Assembly: GCF_002001165.1 (NCBI RefSeq)
Contig: NZ_MUNQ01000016.1
Coordinates: forward strand, 1-64,000
DNA length: 64,000 nt
Direction: 5' to 3'
Origin: Rhodanobacter sp. C05
GTDB lineage: Bacteria; Pseudomonadota; Gammaproteobacteria; Xanthomonadales; Rhodanobacteraceae
The notes beneath the pieces were generated by a model. It had not been told where the DNA came from and searched no databases. It saw nothing but the letters and a program-made list of their open reading frames with translations. Numbering within the stretch: the stretch's first letter is position 1; each line of letters opens with the position of its first letter. Positions 54,690-64,000 of the stretch are shown here, in pieces. The position numbers and the translations under genes are program-made.

Positions 54690-56666
54690 TCACGCTTCCA
54701 CCAACATCCGGCCTCTCATCTCCAAGTGCAGCGCATGGCAGAAGAACGTGCAGTAGTACCAGTAGACTCCTGGCTTGTCAGCGATGAAGGTGACGGACGA
54801 AGTCTCCTGCGGGCTGATCTCCATGTTGATGCCATAGTTGCTGAGACAGAATCCGTGGGTCAGATCCTCGATGTCGTCGATGTTTGTGTCCACCACAGTC
54901 ACTTCGTCGCCTTTCTTCACCGTGAAGCTGTTCAGACCGAACGTCGGCGCAGAGCTGGTCATGTAGACAAAGACCTTCTTGCCCTCGCGGATGACCTTGC
55001 TGTCCTTCTCCAAAACGATGCCGTGCTTCGTCGCCTGGGCGACGGTTTCGGCAAAGAACGGGTCCTTGCGATCCCAAATGCGCTTGATCTTGCCCGCCAT
55101 GAGTCGGCTCGGAATGATCACGGCATCATGGGGCTCCGAGAAGACCGGTGCATCCGCCACCAGCACCATCTGGTCGCCGGAAATGTCGATCAATTGATCG
55201 TTGTCCGGATGCAGTGGGCCGACCGCCAGGAAACGATCCTTCGAGAACTTGTTCAGCGATACCAGCCACTTGCCATCCGCATCGCGCGTTTCGCCCAGCG
55301 ACGTGTGGTTGTGGCCAGGCTGGTAGGCGACATCGAGCTTCTGGCGCAGGTAGTTGACCTTCTTGCCCGCATAGGCGTCGATCGCGTCCTGGATGTTCCA
55401 TTTTACGATCTGGCTATCGATGAACAGCGTGGTGTACGCATTGCCACGACCGTCGTAAGCCGTATGCAATGGCCCTAGGCCCAGTTGTGGCTCGGCCACC
55501 ACAGCATCACGCGGATCTTTGAGCTTGCCGGCAAAGTAGTCGTCGACCTTGCTCCACGCCATCAGGGTGACCGTCGGCGACAACTTGCCGGCGGCAGCGA
55601 AATACTTGCCGTCCGGGCTGGAATTGAGGCCGTGCGGGTTCTTCGGGACCGGGATGTACATGGTCAGTTCCGAACCATGGCGTCCGTCCACCACTGGCAC
55701 CTTGGACGTGCCGATGGTCTTGAATTTGCCGGCCTTGACTGCCGCCTCTATGCGCTTGATGTTGAACACGACGGCCCAGTCGCGCTCGCCCTGCATCATG
55801 CCTGCAAGATCCACGGCCCCCTCGCTGTTGTAGCAGGTCGAGGCCACGTATTTGCCGTCGTAATCGCAATCGGTATTGTCCAGGTTCCCATCGACGATGA
55901 CCTGCCATGCCACTTCCATGGTGTCGCCGTTCACCGCCGTGAAAACGCACTGGTATTTCTTCGGATCGTCCAGGTCACGGCCGTCGTTGGGACTGGGAAC
56001 TCTGAATTCCGAGTTGGCGAACACGTAACCGGTGCGTGGCTCACGCTGCACGCGCAGGCCGTGGACGTCCGCTACATTGGGAATGCTGGTGATCTTGTCG
56101 GTGCGCATCACATCACAGCGGATGCGTGCGATACGACAGCCCGTTTTGTCGTTCATGAACAGGTAGCGCCCGTCGTAATGACCGTTCGTCTGACTCATAT
56201 GCGGATGATGAAGGTCACCACCTCGGGGAAAGTTCTCGCCTAATACCCGCTTGCTCTCGTTGGTGATGCCCCAGCCGATGGCGAAGTCGGTGTTAAACAC
56301 CGGGATGCGCATCAGTTCACGCATCGACGGCAGGCCCAGAATACGCATTTCGCCGGACTGGCCGCCGCTCCAGAAACCGTAGTATTCGTCCAGTTTGCCC
56401 GGCGCAACGTGATCCTCCGGCATGCCCGTGGCTGCAGGGGCGGGGGCCTTACTCGACACGGGCTGTTCGCCCGTCGACGCGCGGCCGCATCCGGCTAGCA
56501 GCGTGCCACCGACGCCGGCAAGACCCGCCAGTGCGCCCATTTTCATGAAACCACGGCGGCCAAGGTTCCCCGGCGAACCAGGAAGCGAGGCAATCTCCTC
56601 TTCCGTCAGCGCTCTGAACTGGCCGGCTTTCAATTCCGGATTCTGTTCGTTTGTCTTGTCGCTCAT
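54690..56666 (-). CDS. nosZ: Nitrous oxide reductase
   Basis: NosZ reduces N2O to N2 in the periplasm. The 658-residue protein has a Tat signal ([10 protein letters not shown], then a hydrophobic stretch), a seven-bladed beta-propeller with the CuZ ligand [14 protein letters not shown] region, and a C-terminal cupredoxin with CuA ligands C639, C643, H647 and M650 ([13 protein letters not shown]). The Tat signal marks it as clade I. GAGGAG lies before the ATG. It belongs to the leftward nos operon. Confidence 0.97.
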   Translation of the reverse strand: MSDKTNEQNPELKAGQFRALTEEEIASLPGSPGNLGRRGFMKMGALAGLAGVGGTLLAGCGRASTGEQPVSSKAPAPAATGMPEDHVAPGKLDEYYGFWSGGQSGEMRILGLPSMRELMRIPVFNTDFAIGWGITNESKRVLGENFPRGGDLHHPHMSQTNGHYDGRYLFMNDKTGCRIARIRCDVMRTDKITSIPNVADVHGLRVQREPRTGYVFANSEFRVPSPNDGRDLDDPKKYQCVFTAVNGDTMEVAWQVIVDGNLDNTDCDYDGKYVASTCYNSEGAVDLAGMMQGERDWAVVFNIKRIEAAVKAGKFKTIGTSKVPVVDGRHGSELTMYIPVPKNPHGLNSSPDGKYFAAAGKLSPTVTLMAWSKVDDYFAGKLKDPRDAVVAEPQLGLGPLHTAYDGRGNAYTTLFIDSQIVKWNIQDAIDAYAGKKVNYLRQKLDVAYQPGHNHTSLGETRDADGKWLVSLNKFSKDRFLAVGPLHPDNDQLIDISGDQMVLVADAPVFSEPHDAVIIPSRLMAGKIKRIWDRKDPFFAETVAQATKHGIVLEKDSKVIREGKKVFVYMTSSAPTFGLNSFTVKKGDEVTVVDTNIDDIEDLTHGFCLSNYGINMEISPQETSSVTFIADKPGVYWYYCTFFCHALHLEMRGRMLVEA

Positions 56667-56713
56667 TGCTATCGCTCCTCAAAAATTAGTGGCATCCCAA
56701 CCAGATTGCTGGC

Positions 56714-58930
56714 CTACCTAGGTCTTTCTGCCTGTGCATCAGTGTCTCCTGCATCTGTGGTGACGACACGCGTTGGCAACGGGCGTGACGCCTTCTCTTT
56801 TCTCTTTCGATGTTCGACCAGAGGTGGGCACTTGTGGTCGTCTTCGTAGGTCACCTGGCAGTCCAGGCAGTAGTGACACTCGTTGTAGTTGATCGGACCC
56901 AGCGGACTGATCGCCCTGACCTCGCACTCGTTGGCGCAGATCTGGCAGGGATGTCCGCACTCCTTGCGCCGACGCAGCCACTCGAACAGGCGCCAGCGCC
57001 CTGAAACAGCAAGGCCGGCACCTAGCGGACAGATGTAGCGGCAGAAGAACTTGTTGATGAACGCTGCCGCGACGAGCAGGATCACCGCGTAAAGAACAAA
57101 GCCCCAGGAGCGCATGAAGTGCAGATTGACCGCAGTCTTGAACGGCTCGACCTCCGCGAAGCGCTCGGACAGACCCACCGACTGCAGCGACAGGCCAAAG
57201 AGGAACAGCAAGATGATGTACTTGATCGCCCACAACCGCTCATGCACATACGGTGGTGGTTCCAGTTGCGGCACCTTGAACTTCAACGCCACCTTGTTGA
57301 TCAGCACCTGCATGGCGCCAAACGGGCACAGCCAGCCGCAATACACGCCCCGCCCCACCAATAGCAGGGACACCGCCACGAAGGTCCACAGGATGAAGAT
57401 CAGGGGATCCATCAGGAAGATGGACCAGTGGAAGCCGTGGATCACCGCATTGACGAAGGTCAGGATGTTCACCACCGAAAGCTGCGCCAGGCCGTACCAG
57501 CCGATGAACACGACGGTGTAGATCAGAAAGCCGACACGGACGCGTTCCAGCAGCTTTGGACGCTTGACCACCCAGTCCTGGAAAATCAGGATCAGCGACA
57601 GGAAGAGCAGTCCGGCTACCAGCACGGCAATCTCGAAGCGCTTGCCGTACCAGACCTTCACCCACAATGGAGCGTCATCAGGAATCGGACTGCTGTTGAC
57701 CTTCGGCTGGATGACGTAGTCGGCAGGGATCTGGTAGCCCCCGCTAAACGTGCTGTAGATGCTTTTCAGCGGCCCGATCTGCCGCCTGACCAGCAGCTGC
57801 AGCGTCCATGGGCCACCGGCATTGAACCCCTGTCCATGGTGCAGGATGAAAATGCCGTTCTCGTTAAAGCTCGGCATCCCGGCCAGTTCCGGGTTGTCGA
57901 GCGCCACGTAATCAGTATCCTTGAAAAGGAACAACTTGCTGTCTTGGACAATATGCAGCCGGTCATAGATGCCGCCGCGCACGTAGCCCAATCCCTTGTA
58001 CGAATAGACACCGTTGGCGACGACCGCAATCGCTTCATCGCCGGGACTGAGGTTCTGCATCATCGCTTTGTAGGTGGCGTCGCCGAGCAGGTTTCTGCCT
58101 ACAGTCGGCGGGGTGATGTCGGCGTAATAGAGGTCAATGAAGGTGTCGTTCTCATGACCCGGTGATGGTGCGGTCGGATCGTCGACCAAGCCGCTCTCGG
58201 GCTGCCCCTTGAAGGCATCGATGACCGTCCCTCGAGTGATGTTCAGCTGGCGGAAAGCCCCGTTCCCCGTCAGCTGCTGCCAATTAGCCTTCTTGAGATA
58301 GTCGGCCCGGATGGTGGCCAGCGCATTTTCGGTGGCCGGCATACCGGTCACCAGATGCCGCGACACGGCTACTTCCAGCGCTGCATTCATGATCGTCTCA
58401 TTGACCACCATCGAGGTGACGGTGGCGCTGCTGATCGCATCAATTTTTGTAGTCCCGGGAACATCGCTTCCACCGACGACGATCTTGTCCTTGACGCTGT
58501 GGCCGACATAACGCTCAACGAAATCGTAAAGTCGCTGCACCGGAATGCCGACCAGTAGGATCGGCTCATGCTGCTCGAGAACCTTGGTGCCGAGGATCTT
58601 GCCAGTCTGGTCAATCGCCACGAGGATATTGATTGGATCACCGGAATACGCCGGAACCGGCGCTACCATCACCGACTCGAACACGTAGCCGATAACCTTG
58701 TCACCGTCGTAGACCGGTGCTGCCGGCGGCTTTCCGGAGATATCCGCGAATCGGGTTGCGCTGGGAAAGTAGCCACGCACTTCGGGAAATTTCTGATCGA
58801 CGCCTGCGATGGCTTCCATGGAAACAAGCATCAGCAGGCAGGTCACACAAAGCAGGAGCAGCCTCCTGGCGAGTTTGGCCGTGTGCAATACCCCGGAAAG
58901 ACCAGGGCTTTCGGGTGGCCGTGTGCGCAC
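56714..58930 (-). CDS. nosR: NosR electron-transfer flavoprotein
   Basis: NosR is a membrane flavoprotein that passes electrons to NosZ and supports its expression. The 738 residues include a signal-like first helix, a periplasmic FMN domain with the covalent threonine in AISSATVTS, five to six membrane helices, two CxxxCP motifs (CGWLCPFGA and CRYICPLGA) and a C-terminal 2[4Fe-4S] domain (CGHPCQICANECEV, CHYCLDCQVTY). Translation begins at a GTG two bases after the apbE stop. Confidence 0.95.
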   Translation of the reverse strand: MRTRPPESPGLSGVLHTAKLARRLLLLCVTCLLMLVSMEAIAGVDQKFPEVRGYFPSATRFADISGKPPAAPVYDGDKVIGYVFESVMVAPVPAYSGDPINILVAIDQTGKILGTKVLEQHEPILLVGIPVQRLYDFVERYVGHSVKDKIVVGGSDVPGTTKIDAISSATVTSMVVNETIMNAALEVAVSRHLVTGMPATENALATIRADYLKKANWQQLTGNGAFRQLNITRGTVIDAFKGQPESGLVDDPTAPSPGHENDTFIDLYYADITPPTVGRNLLGDATYKAMMQNLSPGDEAIAVVANGVYSYKGLGYVRGGIYDRLHIVQDSKLFLFKDTDYVALDNPELAGMPSFNENGIFILHHGQGFNAGGPWTLQLLVRRQIGPLKSIYSTFSGGYQIPADYVIQPKVNSSPIPDDAPLWVKVWYGKRFEIAVLVAGLLFLSLILIFQDWVVKRPKLLERVRVGFLIYTVVFIGWYGLAQLSVVNILTFVNAVIHGFHWSIFLMDPLIFILWTFVAVSLLLVGRGVYCGWLCPFGAMQVLINKVALKFKVPQLEPPPYVHERLWAIKYIILLFLFGLSLQSVGLSERFAEVEPFKTAVNLHFMRSWGFVLYAVILLVAAAFINKFFCRYICPLGAGLAVSGRWRLFEWLRRRKECGHPCQICANECEVRAISPLGPINYNECHYCLDCQVTYEDDHKCPPLVEHRKRKEKASRPLPTRVVTTDAGDTDAQAERPR

Positions 58931-58931
58931 G

Positions 58932-59999
58932 TCAGACCACCTCCGGATTGCCCGAAACTTGCGGGAGATCCTTCGAACGCCAGCTCCTGCTACCGTCCCT
59001 GGAGAAGACCAGCCATTGATCGTTCTGCGAGGCCATCACTTCGCGCAACCGCGGCACCGGCATCGAAGCGGCGGCGACGCTCATTGCATCGGCATCCACC
59101 GAGGTCTCCGCCATGACCGTGACGCTGGAGTAATTCAGTGGGGAATAACCCGTATGTGGATTGATCACATGGAAAAGCGTCTTGTCGGACGAATAGAAGA
59201 TCCGGTAATTGCCGGACGTGCCAAGTGCGGCATTGCGTATTGTCACGACGGCTGCAACCTTGTTGATGTCGCCGGGATCAACGATGCCGATGTGCCACTG
59301 ACGGTTGAAATCGCTACCGGAGATCGCACGCAGATCGCCACCTGCATCCACCAGGGCGTCTTCGATACCCGACTCTCTCAACGAGGCAATCCCCTGGTCG
59401 ATGACGTACCCCTTCGCCAGCCCGTCCAATGTGACGGACATACCCGGATGGGTGAACCGTACGCCCTGCGCATCCAGCGCGATTCGGCGATAATTGATCA
59501 GATGATCTCGCTCCCCTATCTGTACACGATCACCCGCATCGAGTACGGCGGGCTGGCGCATCGATTCGAAGTACTCCAGGACGGGCAACACGCTGATATC
59601 GAAGTCACCGTCAGTCACCGCTGAAATCGCCAATGAGCGATGCAAAACGTCCCTGAGTTCCGGCGGCAAATTCTCCAGACGGCCATCACGGTTCAGGCGC
59701 GCCACCGGACCGGCCGGGTCGAAGCGCGTCAGCACCGCAACAGTACTGGCCATTCGCTGAAACGCGGCGTCAATGGCGACGCCCGCCTTGTCAACGTCGT
59801 CGGCCAGGCAGGTGATTGCTACCGAAGTCTGCATAAGCGTCTGCTCACGACGCACCTCGAACAGGTTCCGTCCCCGTTTGAGCACGAACCAGCCTGATCC
59901 TCCGACCAATCCTCCGGCCGCTGCCACACCGACGAAGGCCTTGAGGAGTTTTCGGCGACCGGGCGACCGAGGCTCGTCAGCTTTTTCCGGGACATGCAT
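58932..59999 (-). CDS. nosX: ApbE/NosX-type FAD:protein FMN transferase
   Basis: ApbE attaches FMN to threonine residues of target flavoproteins. The 355-residue protein has a twin-arginine-like signal (GRRKLLKAFVGVAAAGG), then the ApbE signatures VTLDGLAKGYVID and VDAGGDLRA, and a NPHTGYSP motif. Its place directly before nosR makes NosR's FMN domain the evident target, as for NosX. GGAGG precedes the ATG at 59999; a TTG at 60023 is less likely. Confidence 0.92.
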   Translation of the reverse strand: MHVPEKADEPRSPGRRKLLKAFVGVAAAGGLVGGSGWFVLKRGRNLFEVRREQTLMQTSVAITCLADDVDKAGVAIDAAFQRMASTVAVLTRFDPAGPVARLNRDGRLENLPPELRDVLHRSLAISAVTDGDFDISVLPVLEYFESMRQPAVLDAGDRVQIGERDHLINYRRIALDAQGVRFTHPGMSVTLDGLAKGYVIDQGIASLRESGIEDALVDAGGDLRAISGSDFNRQWHIGIVDPGDINKVAAVVTIRNAALGTSGNYRIFYSSDKTLFHVINPHTGYSPLNYSSVTVMAETSVDADAMSVAAASMPVPRLREVMASQNDQWLVFSRDGSRSWRSKDLPQVSGNPEVV

Positions 60000-60067
60000 G
60001 ACGTCAGCCTCCAGTGGCTGCAAAACGAACCAGACAGTATCTTCAGGAAAGCATTTGACGCGCTGCT

Positions 60068-60370
60068 TTAGGCTTTACGCGCATAGGCGACGCACCATGC
60101 GGTGGGGCTAATACTTCCTGCAACAACTTTGCAGGTTCCGTTGGACTTTGGCGTCTTGCCCGGGACGTAGTGGATGCAGTTGTCGCATTGATCCTTACCG
60201 TGCGGTGTGGACTGGTACATCATCGTGGCCTGGGGGGCCAAGGCTTGTGCATGCGCCGGTGCGGATTTCAGCAGACCGGTGGCTGCCACGGCCCCGATTG
60301 CCGCCATGGTCAGGCCGCTCTTCAGCAGGGTGCGACGGCTAGCATCGAATTCATTGCTGTTCTCTTTCAT
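60068..60370 (-). CDS. High-potential iron-sulfur protein
   Basis: A 100-residue exported HiPIP. The Tat signal (SRRTLLKSGLTMAAIG) ends near AHA. The mature part has the four cluster cysteines in QCDNCIHY, GTCKVV and WCVAY. HiPIPs are soluble periplasmic electron carriers. Its position between a ferredoxin-NADP reductase and apbE-nosR suggests it donates electrons to NosZ, replacing a cytochrome c. AGGAGA precedes the ATG. Confidence 0.92.
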   Translation of the reverse strand: MKENSNEFDASRRTLLKSGLTMAAIGAVAATGLLKSAPAHAQALAPQATMMYQSTPHGKDQCDNCIHYVPGKTPKSNGTCKVVAGSISPTAWCVAYARKA

Positions 60371-60432
60371 GGGTTTCTCCTGGGACTGTGTCGCTTCATT
60401 TCACACACGCATACCGCGTGCTGGCACGCATT

Positions 60433-61545
60433 TCACGTATTGCTGGCGACATCGGTGGTCAAGCCGGCGCTGGCCGGACTGGCCGCGGGCACGATGGGTG
60501 CGCCATCGGCACCAACCACAACGCCTAGGCGCTTGTGCATAATTGGGCTGGTCGTGGTGTACTGCAGATGCACCTTCTCACCAGGATTGAGGTGTTCCTT
60601 TACGGCGAAGGCGCACAACGCCGCCTCGTGAAAACCAGAAAGAATCAGTTTCTTCTTGCCGGGATAGGTGCTCACGTCGCCAACTGCATAGATGCCGCCT
60701 TTCGATGTTTGGAACGTGGCCGTATCGACCACGATCTGCTGGTGATCGAGTTGCAAGCCCCACTCCGCGATCGGCCCGAGTGCCGGATGCAATCCCCAGA
60801 AGACCAGCAATTGCTCAGACTCGATCCGTTGCACCACACCACTGCGTGCCCGTACACGTACCCACTTCAGCTCGCCTTCCGGCGCATCCAGTCCCACGAT
60901 GTCGCCTTCGAAGAATTGCATGCGACCGGCGTCGCACAGTTCCTGCATGCGTTTGACGTGGGCGGGTGCCGCCCGAAACTTGGTCGAACGATGCACCAGC
61001 ACGATGCTATTGGCACGATCGACCAGTGCCAGTGACCAATCCAGTGCTGCGTCACCGCCGCCGGCAATCACAATGTCCTTACCATCAAATTTGCTGGCGT
61101 CGATAACCTTGTAGTGGACCGCGTGACCCTCCACACCTTCGATGTCAGGCAATGCGAGCTTGCGAGGCGCAAATGCCCCGAGACCGCCAGCTATTATCAG
61201 TGCTCCGGTGTTGAACGTGGTCCCAGCACTGGTGGTTACCTTGAAGCGCCCACTTTCCAAGCGATCGACCGTGGTCAACGTCTCGCCCAAGTGGAATTGC
61301 GGGGCGAACGGTCGAATTTGTGCCTGAAGCCGCTCGATCAACTCACGTGCACTGCACACCGGTACCGCCGGGATGTCGTAAATCGGTTTGTCGGGGTACA
61401 ACTCGATGCATTGACCACCAACCTGTGGCATCGAGTCGATGATGTGCGCGCTGACCCCGAGCAGGCCAAGCTCGAACACCTGGAATAACCCTACGGGGCC
61501 GGCTCCAACGATAACCGCATCTGTACAAATCGACCTTTCGCACAC
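60433..61545 (-). CDS. Ferredoxin-NADP(+) reductase, YumC type
   Basis: A 370-residue thioredoxin-reductase-like flavoprotein without the redox CxxC of thioredoxin reductase. It has the FAD motif VGAGPVGLF, the NADPH motif IAGGGDAALDW, VHRSTKF and the closing VGDVSTYPGKKKL. It matches YumC/FNR2-type ferredoxin-NADP reductases. The open frame runs upstream to 61923, but the coding start is most likely the GTG at 61545 with AGAGG eleven bases ahead. An FNR box is centred 74 bp upstream. It may start the long nos operon. Confidence 0.88.
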   Translation of the reverse strand: MCERSICTDAVIVGAGPVGLFQVFELGLLGVSAHIIDSMPQVGGQCIELYPDKPIYDIPAVPVCSARELIERLQAQIRPFAPQFHLGETLTTVDRLESGRFKVTTSAGTTFNTGALIIAGGLGAFAPRKLALPDIEGVEGHAVHYKVIDASKFDGKDIVIAGGGDAALDWSLALVDRANSIVLVHRSTKFRAAPAHVKRMQELCDAGRMQFFEGDIVGLDAPEGELKWVRVRARSGVVQRIESEQLLVFWGLHPALGPIAEWGLQLDHQQIVVDTATFQTSKGGIYAVGDVSTYPGKKKLILSGFHEAALCAFAVKEHLNPGEKVHLQYTTTSPIMHKRLGVVVGADGAPIVPAASPASAGLTTDVASNT

Positions 61546-62333
61546 TGAAATACACACCTCTTGCGAATTCACCACGTGGGTAGAAGTCTGCGCGACCACG
61601 ACGCGTCTGTTCTTGATATCGATCAATTTCAACCGTTCTCGGCCCGTGACCGAATGCCACACCAAAGGATTTATTTCGGGCACGACCACGCGATACGGCA
61701 GCGAAGCCATATACCGTTGACAACAAGTGGTTTCCGACCATCCAATGCGGGCGGCCAAGCTCAAGGAGCTTTCCATTTCGCCAATGACGGCGACGTGAAC
61801 AAAAACTCGCCAAAATGCTCGAGGAACAGCTAGCGCCGCCGCGCCAATCAGATCGCTATTTGACCACGCGCGCGGATTTCCTCGCTGAAGATATGCAATA
61901 AGCGATCTGAGCGGCAACTCCACAGTTACCGCGGTGGAAACAGTTCGTATTTTCCATCCATGTATTCATGTGCGAGAGATGTGGCATTGGGTCGCAGTGC
62001 CGACGTTTTCGCAACTGAATATGACGTCGGTCAAGAGTCTTGGTGATGACACTCACCAGAATGCTTGCAGACCGCACAAGGAGTACCACCTGAAGCCCCC
62101 TTGCTGCTGCTCACTAGCCACTGACCTTCCCACTGGCGCTGGCCAGGTAGTAGCAATCAAGGGATCACATAATCCAATTTTCAGATTGAGAAAACGCATC
62201 CTCGCTGGATTGACAAGGAGGTTGCACGGAAATGTCAACGCTTAGCCGAGGTTTATTTGCGCTATGACCATAGATCTGCTGGAACCCGTGATCACCCCAT
62301 GAAAATTGACGCCGTCCTTTGGATCAGACCGTG
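61546..62333. other. Intergenic region with FNR box
   Basis: This 788-bp region has no convincing gene. It contains the perfect FNR box at 61613 and two tiny frames with good signals: 62232-62267 (11 codons behind AAGGAGG) and 62299-62334, whose stop overlaps the next gene start. Confidence 0.5.
61613..61626 (-). promoter_or_regulatory. FNR box for reductase-nos operon
   Basis: TTGATATCGATCAA is a perfect palindromic FNR site, centred 74 bp before the ferredoxin-NADP reductase start. No other promoter signal was seen before the nos genes. Confidence 0.85.
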
Positions 62334-63404
62334 ATGCCATTCATGCCACTAATTACCAAACCATTGGTTGTCGCCCTTGGGGTACTGATGCTAAGTGGTA
62401 TACCGCTCACCGCAGAGGCATGTGCGACGTGCGGCTGCACTTTGAGCACAGACGCTGCGACCGGTTACTCATCGGAGTCGGGCTGGCGTATCAACGTCGA
62501 CTACACCTATATCGATCAGGATGAGCTTCGCACCGGTAGCCACAGGGCAAACCTCGAGCAAGTGGTCAATCAACCCTCCGATCCCTCGCTTGGCGGCGGT
62601 GAAATCGAGCACGGCACGGCCAACCAGTATGTGAACCTTTCCGTGGACTATCGCTTTAATGCGGATTGGGGAGTCTCGCTGTTGATTCCCTACGTAACGC
62701 GCGACCACTCCACGTACGGCACTCAACTTCAGCCTTACACATCCGCTGAAAGTGCACCCGATCAGCTAAGCAATGCCAGCGTATCCGGCTTGGGCGACAT
62801 GAAGCTACTTGGCAGCTATCAAGGATTCTTGCCAACACACAATCTCGGCATCCAGTTCGGCGTCAAGCTACCGACCGGCAACTACGGTGGTCAGACCGCC
62901 GATGGCCGCTTCGTCGGTACTCCCGTGCTGTTCAAGAATGGTCCCGGCGTCGGCCAATCCCTTGATACAAGCTTGCAGGCGGGCACTGGAAGCACCGATC
63001 TGATCGTCGGCGGTTACTACTTCCAACCGATCAGTCAGAACTTTGACGCCTTCATAGACGGTCAGTTTCAAGCAGCGATTTCCGAAGAGCTCAGCTCCGC
63101 TGGTGGCAACTATCGGCCCGGCAACCTGGCCACCATGAGCTTTGGTGTGCGCTATGAGGCGCACGCAAACTGGGTCCCTCAATTGCAGATCAACCTGCTG
63201 CACAAGAGTGCGGATCAGGGTGCGCTAGCCGACCAGCCTGACACTGCCGGCACGGTGGCTTACCTCAGCCCGGGCATCAGTGCGAGCATCACTAAAAAGT
63301 TGCAGCTCTACGCCTTCGTGCAGGTCCCGGTCTACAGCCATTTGGCGGGCTACCAGCTGTTTCCGGGCTGGACCGGCACGATGGGAATCAGCTTGGCGTT
63401 GTGA
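62334..63404 (+). CDS. Outer-membrane beta-barrel protein with CxxCxC motif
   Basis: A 356-residue exported protein. A signal peptide (about 1-27) precedes EACATCGCTLSTDAATGY, a cysteine-rich start, then about twelve amphipathic beta-strands with the conserved LGIQFGVKLPTGNYGG and QVPVYSHLAGYQLFPGW motifs. It resembles the transporter/MetA-pathway-type outer-membrane family. It may bind a metal through the cysteines; function is unknown. The ATG at 62334 overlaps the stop of a tiny frame (TGATG). A TlpA-like gene follows. Confidence 0.75.
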   Translation: MPFMPLITKPLVVALGVLMLSGIPLTAEACATCGCTLSTDAATGYSSESGWRINVDYTYIDQDELRTGSHRANLEQVVNQPSDPSLGGGEIEHGTANQYVNLSVDYRFNADWGVSLLIPYVTRDHSTYGTQLQPYTSAESAPDQLSNASVSGLGDMKLLGSYQGFLPTHNLGIQFGVKLPTGNYGGQTADGRFVGTPVLFKNGPGVGQSLDTSLQAGTGSTDLIVGGYYFQPISQNFDAFIDGQFQAAISEELSSAGGNYRPGNLATMSFGVRYEAHANWVPQLQINLLHKSADQGALADQPDTAGTVAYLSPGISASITKKLQLYAFVQVPVYSHLAGYQLFPGWTGTMGISLAL

Positions 63405-63488
63405 CTATGCAAATCGTAACGTGCGTACCAGTTAGATTCGGAGTGCCGCCACATAGCGGTTCGCATCTTGTTTGAGGATCGCCCTGCT

Positions 63489-64000
63489 GTGCGAGTACCG
63501 ATATTCACCACAAAGGTGTTTTGGCCTCGCATCGTGCTCGCGACTGCGTTGGCACTGGCACTTTCAACTTTCTCACCTACACAGGCAAACACACTTGTCA
63601 TTGGCCAGACGGCGCCTCCGATCACACTAACCACACTCGACGGCAAGCAGATTGATACTCACGATCTGCGCGGCAAAGTGGTGATCGTGACTTTCTGGGC
63701 AACGTGGTGCCAACCGTGCAGGGAGGAGTTACCACTGCTCTCGCGTTATGCACGGGACCATGCGCAGCAAGGTTTGGTCGTACTCGGCTTCAGCCTCAAC
63801 ACACCGGATGAACTCGACCAGGTCCGCGCCGCGGCGGGCACCCTGAGCTTTCCAGTGGGTCTACTCGGCGACCCACATGTGCAAGGCTACGGTCGCATCT
63901 GGCGTCTGCCAGTCAGCTTCACCATCGATCGAAAGGGGCGATTAGTCGACGATGGCTGGAAAGACGACTCAGCAGCATGGACAGTCATACGTCTCGAACA
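63489..64000 (+). CDS. TlpA/ResA-type thioredoxin (cut by window end)
   Basis: The window holds the first 170 or so codons. The N-terminus has a signal-anchor (IVLATALALALSTFSPT), then a thioredoxin-fold domain with GQTAPPITLTTLDGKQI and the redox WCQPC, followed by FTIDRKGRLV with the cis-proline in PVSF. Such proteins reduce cysteines in the periplasm, for example for cytochrome c or copper-site assembly. The start is the GTG at 63489 with GAGGA ten bases before. It is downstream of the outer-membrane gene and likely linked to it. Confidence 0.88.
   Translation, partial: MRVPIFTTKVFWPRIVLATALALALSTFSPTQANTLVIGQTAPPITLTTLDGKQIDTHDLRGKVVIVTFWATWCQPCREELPLLSRYARDHAQQGLVVLGFSLNTPDELDQVRAAAGTLSFPVGLLGDPHVQGYGRIWRLPVSFTIDRKGRLVDDGWKDDSAAWTVIRLE

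Noticed and set aside
61546..61923. N-terminal extension of the ferredoxin-NADP reductase frame
   Set aside because: The extension would contain the FNR box as codons and shows no similarity; the reductase fold begins just after the GTG at 61545.
1..64000. CRISPR array, rRNA or complete tRNA
   Set aside because: I saw no regularly spaced repeats, no rRNA signature and no full tRNA cloverleaf; only a tRNA-Ser-like 3' fragment at 2472.

Overview
The window looks like the chromosome of a denitrifying gammaproteobacterium, most likely a Rhodanobacter-like member of the Xanthomonadales. This rests on high GC, a copper nitrite reductase with a fused cytochrome c, a quinol-type NO reductase, a Tat-exported nitrous oxide reductase and a cbb3 oxidase in one block. 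The species assignment is inference; no rRNA or tRNA gene was seen.

Layout. 1-6100 is a decayed integrative element: a possible IS110 fragment, small orphan genes, an intact P4-type tyrosine integrase (2663-3880), a large protein of unknown function, an AlpA-type regulator and a frameshifted second integrase. 6150-14012 holds a DUF1275 membrane protein, the cbb3 oxidase operon ccoNOQP with ccoH-like, ccoI-like and ccoS genes, azurin and a group III truncated haemoglobin. 14277-18672 holds a CopD-like protein, NnrS, HemN and an FNR/ANR regulator with the four iron-sulfur cysteines. 19099-28031 holds nirK, a nirV-like SUMF1 gene, a sco gene, an UbiM/UbiH-like hydroxylase, an OprD-type porin and norZ. 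28262-34255 holds lipA, an NRAMP-type transporter preceded by a Fur-like box, a ferredoxin, a DUF2249 gene, tatABC and a broken nosL.

34555-49997 is the most striking part. It collects oxygen-independent biosynthesis genes: an operon of a TusA/DUF2249-like protein, a polytopic membrane protein, a DGC-domain protein, a chorismate mutase-UbiT fusion, nadA and nadB; then fabA-fabB; ubiU-ubiV; and an operon of a tyrosine-decarboxylase-like enzyme, a cysteine-synthase-like enzyme, a 109-residue unknown protein and ubiD. 50201-61545 is a long leftward operon: ferredoxin-NADP reductase, HiPIP, apbE/nosX, nosR, nosZ, nosD, nosF, nosY, nosL, then decayed tatA and tatB copies. The right end holds an outer-membrane protein and a partial TlpA-like thioredoxin.

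Nearly every operon is preceded by a TTGAT-N4-ATCAA-like FNR/ANR box, usually 57-75 bp before the start codon. I found 18. The FNR protein encoded inside the window is the natural candidate to read them. When oxygen falls, the set would switch on denitrification and NO handling, high-affinity oxygen respiration, and oxygen-independent routes to haem (HemN), ubiquinone (UbiT/U/V, UbiD), NAD (NadA/NadB), unsaturated fatty acids (FabA/FabB) and lipoate (LipA). The nosL-tatA-tatB order occurs twice, and each copy has lost a different part.
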